From an uncultured Solobacterium sp. (GTDB lineage: Bacteria > Bacillota_I > Bacilli_A > Erysipelotrichales > Erysipelotrichaceae): 6,910 bases of DNA. This document shows, one piece after another, positions 5,145 to 6,910 of the stretch. The notes beneath the pieces are model-generated. The model had not been told where the DNA came from, did not search any database, and saw only the letters and a list, made by a program, of their open reading frames with translations. Position numbers and translations under genes: made by a program. The stretch spans positions 1-6,910 of the forward strand of contig CALBKL010000185.1 in the NCBI GenBank assembly GCA_937895985.1. The letters run 5' to 3'. How positions within the stretch are numbered: position 1 is the stretch's first letter; every line of letters starts with the position of its first letter.

Positions 5145-6080
5145 ATGTTTAGAAAACTATTAATGATTATAGCTGTCACTATGATGACTGCGTGCGCAGG
5201 AAATGCTGGAAATATGACTTCTGGTCCAACTGAAAAATCAAAGAAGTTAAATGTGGTTGTAACAACCTCATTTTTAGAGGATATGGTAAATGTTTTAGCA
5301 GGTGATAAGGTAGATACACAACTCATTATCCCGGCTGGAGAAGATCCACATACTTATGAGGCGAAGCCAGAAGATAATACCAAATTACAGAATGCGGATT
5401 TAGTGTTATATCATGGTCTACATTTTGAAGGTAAGATGATCGAATTATTAGAAGCGATCAATGCAGTATCTGTATCCCAAAACTTTGATGAATCAAAGAT
5501 TGGTCGTATGGAAGAAGATGGTGAAACAGTGATTGATCCACACTTCTGGTTTGATATTGATTTATATAAACAAGCAACAAAAGAAGCCGCAAAAGCTCTA
5601 CAAGAGAAACTACCTGATTTAAAAGATGAAATTGAAGAAAACTTGCAAGCATATCTGAAGAAGCTAGATGAACTAGATACATATAACCGTGAACAACTCA
5701 ATATGATTCCGGCAGATAGAAGAATCTTAATTACACCGCATGATGCGTTTAACTATTTCTCACGTCGCTATGATATTACGGTAAAAGCACCACAAGGTGT
5801 TAGTACAGATGCGGAATTATCAAATAGTGATATGGCTGAAACAGCAGCGTATATTGTTGAGCATCAGATAAAGGCTATCTTTGCGGAAACAACAACAGAC
5901 CCTGCACGTATGGAAAAGTTGAAGGAATCATGTAAAGCGAAGGGGTTTGATGTGACAGTTGTTGCTGGTGAAGGAAAGGAACTATTCAGTGACTCTCTAG
6001 CACCTAAGGGACAAGCAGGTGATACATATATTGATATGTATCGACATAATGTTGATTTAATCGTATCAAACCTCAAATAA
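5145..6080 (+). CDS. Metal (Mn/Zn) ABC transporter substrate-binding lipoprotein, TroA/PsaA family
   Basis: A 311-residue cluster 9 solute-binding protein that captures a divalent metal outside the cell and delivers it to the ABC permease. A short signal peptide ends in the lipobox MTAC with lipidated Cys17; Met at -3 is acceptable but not the usual Leu. The predicted metal ligands are His69 (in DPHTYE), His133 (in DPHFWFD), His199 (in TPHDAF) and Asp293 (in GDTY). They match the four TroA/PsaA ligand positions. The third ligand is His as in TroA, not Glu as in Mn-specific PsaA and MntC. No His-rich loop of the ZnuA type is present. GGAGG (5136-5140) is four bases before the ATG. It is the first gene of an operon continuing into ATPase and permease. 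The choice between Mn, Zn or both is not settled by sequence. Confidence 0.93.
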   Translation: MFRKLLMIIAVTMMTACAGNAGNMTSGPTEKSKKLNVVVTTSFLEDMVNVLAGDKVDTQLIIPAGEDPHTYEAKPEDNTKLQNADLVLYHGLHFEGKMIELLEAINAVSVSQNFDESKIGRMEEDGETVIDPHFWFDIDLYKQATKEAAKALQEKLPDLKDEIEENLQAYLKKLDELDTYNREQLNMIPADRRILITPHDAFNYFSRRYDITVKAPQGVSTDAELSNSDMAETAAYIVEHQIKAIFAETTTDPARMEKLKESCKAKGFDVTVVAGEGKELFSDSLAPKGQAGDTYIDMYRHNVDLIVSNLK

Positions 6081-6091
6081 AGGAGGTATTT

Positions 6092-6826
6092 ATGAGTTAT
6101 ATTCACGTCGAAGATTTGACGGTATCGTATGGAGAAAGTCCAGTACTCTGGGATGTTGATGTTGATATCGAAAGAAATGCAATTACCGCAATTGTTGGTC
6201 CCAATGGCGCTGGTAAATCAACGTTGCTAAAGTGTATTTTGGGATTTGTAAAATCCATATCCGGAGTAATAAAAATTCATGACAAAGATCTTGCGGATGT
6301 ACGAAAGGAAATAGCGTACATTCCGCAGGTTTCTGCAGTCAATTGGAATTTCCCTATCCGTGTAAAGGATGTTGTCCTAATGGGCCGATATGCAAGCCTA
6401 GGATGGCTAAAGTGGCCACGTAAAAAGGATAAAGATTTAGCACATCAAGCACTTTGCGAGATGGGAATGGAAGAGTTTGAAAACCGACAGATATCACAAC
6501 TATCTGGAGGACAAAAACAACGTGTTTTTATCGCAAGAGCATTATGTCATGATGCGGATTTGATTATTATGGATGAACCACTAGCAGGTGTAGATCAAAC
6601 TAGTGAACAAATCATCATGGATAAAATAAAGGAATTGCAAAAGGCAGGTAAGACGATTGTTTGTGTACACCATGACTTACATACATTGAAAAAATATTTT
6701 GATCATGTTGTATTTATAAACAAGTATGTTGTGGCAAGTGGTAAAACAGAAGATGTACTAATAGAAGAAAACATTAGAAAGACGTATCATGATGGAAAAT
6801 CTAATACAGATACTATTCTCTTATGA
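6092..6826 (+). CDS. Metal (Mn/Zn) ABC transporter ATP-binding protein
   Basis: A 244-residue ATPase that powers metal import at the cytoplasmic face of the permease. All ABC motifs are present: Walker A GPNGAGKST (36-44), Q-loop Gln79 in YIPQVSAVNWNFP, signature LSGGQKQR (137-144), Walker B LIIMDE (157-162), D-loop AGVD (165-168) and the switch His194 in VHHDL. The PQ-x5-W-x-FP stretch followed by VVLMGRY (94-100) is characteristic of the Mn/Zn/Fe family (MntB, PsaB, ScaC, ZnuC-like) rather than other importers. A very strong AGGAGGT (6081-6087) begins right after the binding-protein stop and sits four bases before the ATG. The gene ends in TGA, inside the start of the permease gene. Length is normal and no residue is missing, so the subunit should be functional. 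Confidence 0.95.
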   Translation: MSYIHVEDLTVSYGESPVLWDVDVDIERNAITAIVGPNGAGKSTLLKCILGFVKSISGVIKIHDKDLADVRKEIAYIPQVSAVNWNFPIRVKDVVLMGRYASLGWLKWPRKKDKDLAHQALCEMGMEEFENRQISQLSGGQKQRVFIARALCHDADLIIMDEPLAGVDQTSEQIIMDKIKELQKAGKTIVCVHHDLHTLKKYFDHVVFINKYVVASGKTEDVLIEENIRKTYHDGKSNTDTILL

Positions 6827-6910
6827 TTTCTTAGTTGTTGCGATAGGTACCGTTTTACTTGCGATTCCAAGTGCGATTGTAGGTTGTTTTAGTGTATATA
6901 AAGGACAGAG
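6789..6910 (+). CDS. Metal ABC transporter permease, N-terminal part (cut by window end)
   Basis: Only about 40 codons are visible. Translation from the tandem ATGATG at 6789/6792 gives MENLIQILFSYDFLVVAIGT and then a hydrophobic helix ending in VGCFSVYKGQ. This is the typical beginning of MntB/MntC/ZnuB-type (ABC-3 family) permeases: a short FSYDF-like amphipathic start, a first membrane helix, then a GCF-x3-(R/K)-x-QS turn. The reading frame is closed by TAG at 6762-6764, and no other ATG, GTG or TTG lies between it and 6789, so the start must be one of these two ATGs or further inside. It overlaps the ATPase gene by 35 or 38 bases in a different frame and has only a weak AGAAAG upstream, suggesting translational coupling. 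Identity rests on both the peptide and operon position. Confidence 0.85.
   Translation, partial: MMENLIQILFSYDFLVVAIGTVLLAIPSAIVGCFSVYKGQ

Noticed and set aside
5134..5163. Nine-codon frame from an ATG overlapping the ribosome binding site of the lipoprotein gene
   Set aside because: The ATG overlaps GGAGG, has no SD of its own and is out of frame with the gene; it looks like chance.
5411..6106. Several antisense open frames across the metal-binding protein gene
   Set aside because: They are low-complexity Ser/Leu/Ile-rich shadows of a well-supported coding sequence, with no initiation signals.

Overview
The window looks like chromosomal DNA of a low-GC Gram-positive bacterium (Bacillota). 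The DNA is AT-rich, the ribosome binding sites are strong AGGAGG types, and one solute-binding protein is a lipoprotein. Codon choice and gene content would suit an Erysipelotrichia-like anaerobe, but that placement is only an inference. The ABC ATPase gene ends in TGA, and readthrough would destroy the next gene's frame, so the code is the standard one and a Mollicutes-type code 4 is excluded. There are no RNA genes, mobile elements or CRISPR arrays.

Layout. (1) Positions 1-129 are a non-coding lead-in with a plausible promoter. It is followed by a two-gene plus-strand unit: a small DUF1294 membrane protein and a Cof-type HAD phosphatase, 8 bases apart. (2) A perfect 24-bp palindrome with a T-run on each side separates this unit from a convergent minus-strand pair. 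That pair is a stomatin/QmcA-like SPFH protein (upstream) and a small one-helix membrane protein of unknown function (downstream, 5 bases later). (3) A 204-base divergent intergenic region holds a good minus-strand promoter for the SPFH pair and a weaker candidate plus-strand promoter for the large tex gene. The tex gene encodes an S1-domain transcription accessory protein and ends at a clear terminator. (4) The last 1.8 kb is the start of a metal-uptake ABC operon of the TroA/PsaA/MntA type: lipoprotein binding protein, ATPase, and the first 40 codons of the permease, cut by the window end.

The most striking non-coding signal is upstream of the metal transporter. Two copies of the same palindrome, GTTAGT-N4-ACTAAC, sit with centres exactly 42 bp apart, about four helical turns. 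The spacer of the first, with its two flanking bases, forms the TTGACA -35 box; the second lies just past the expected transcription start. This is the geometry of a repressor pair, most likely for a metal-sensing (DtxR/MntR-like) regulator. The binding protein's predicted ligands are His69, His133, His199 and Asp293, a His3Asp set as in TroA rather than the His2-Glu-Asp set of Mn-specific PsaA/MntC, so zinc as well as manganese is possible.

The genes are otherwise housekeeping-like and I see no obviously new multi-gene system. The least explained coding element is the small membrane protein paired with the SPFH protein, where other bacteria often carry an NfeD-type partner.
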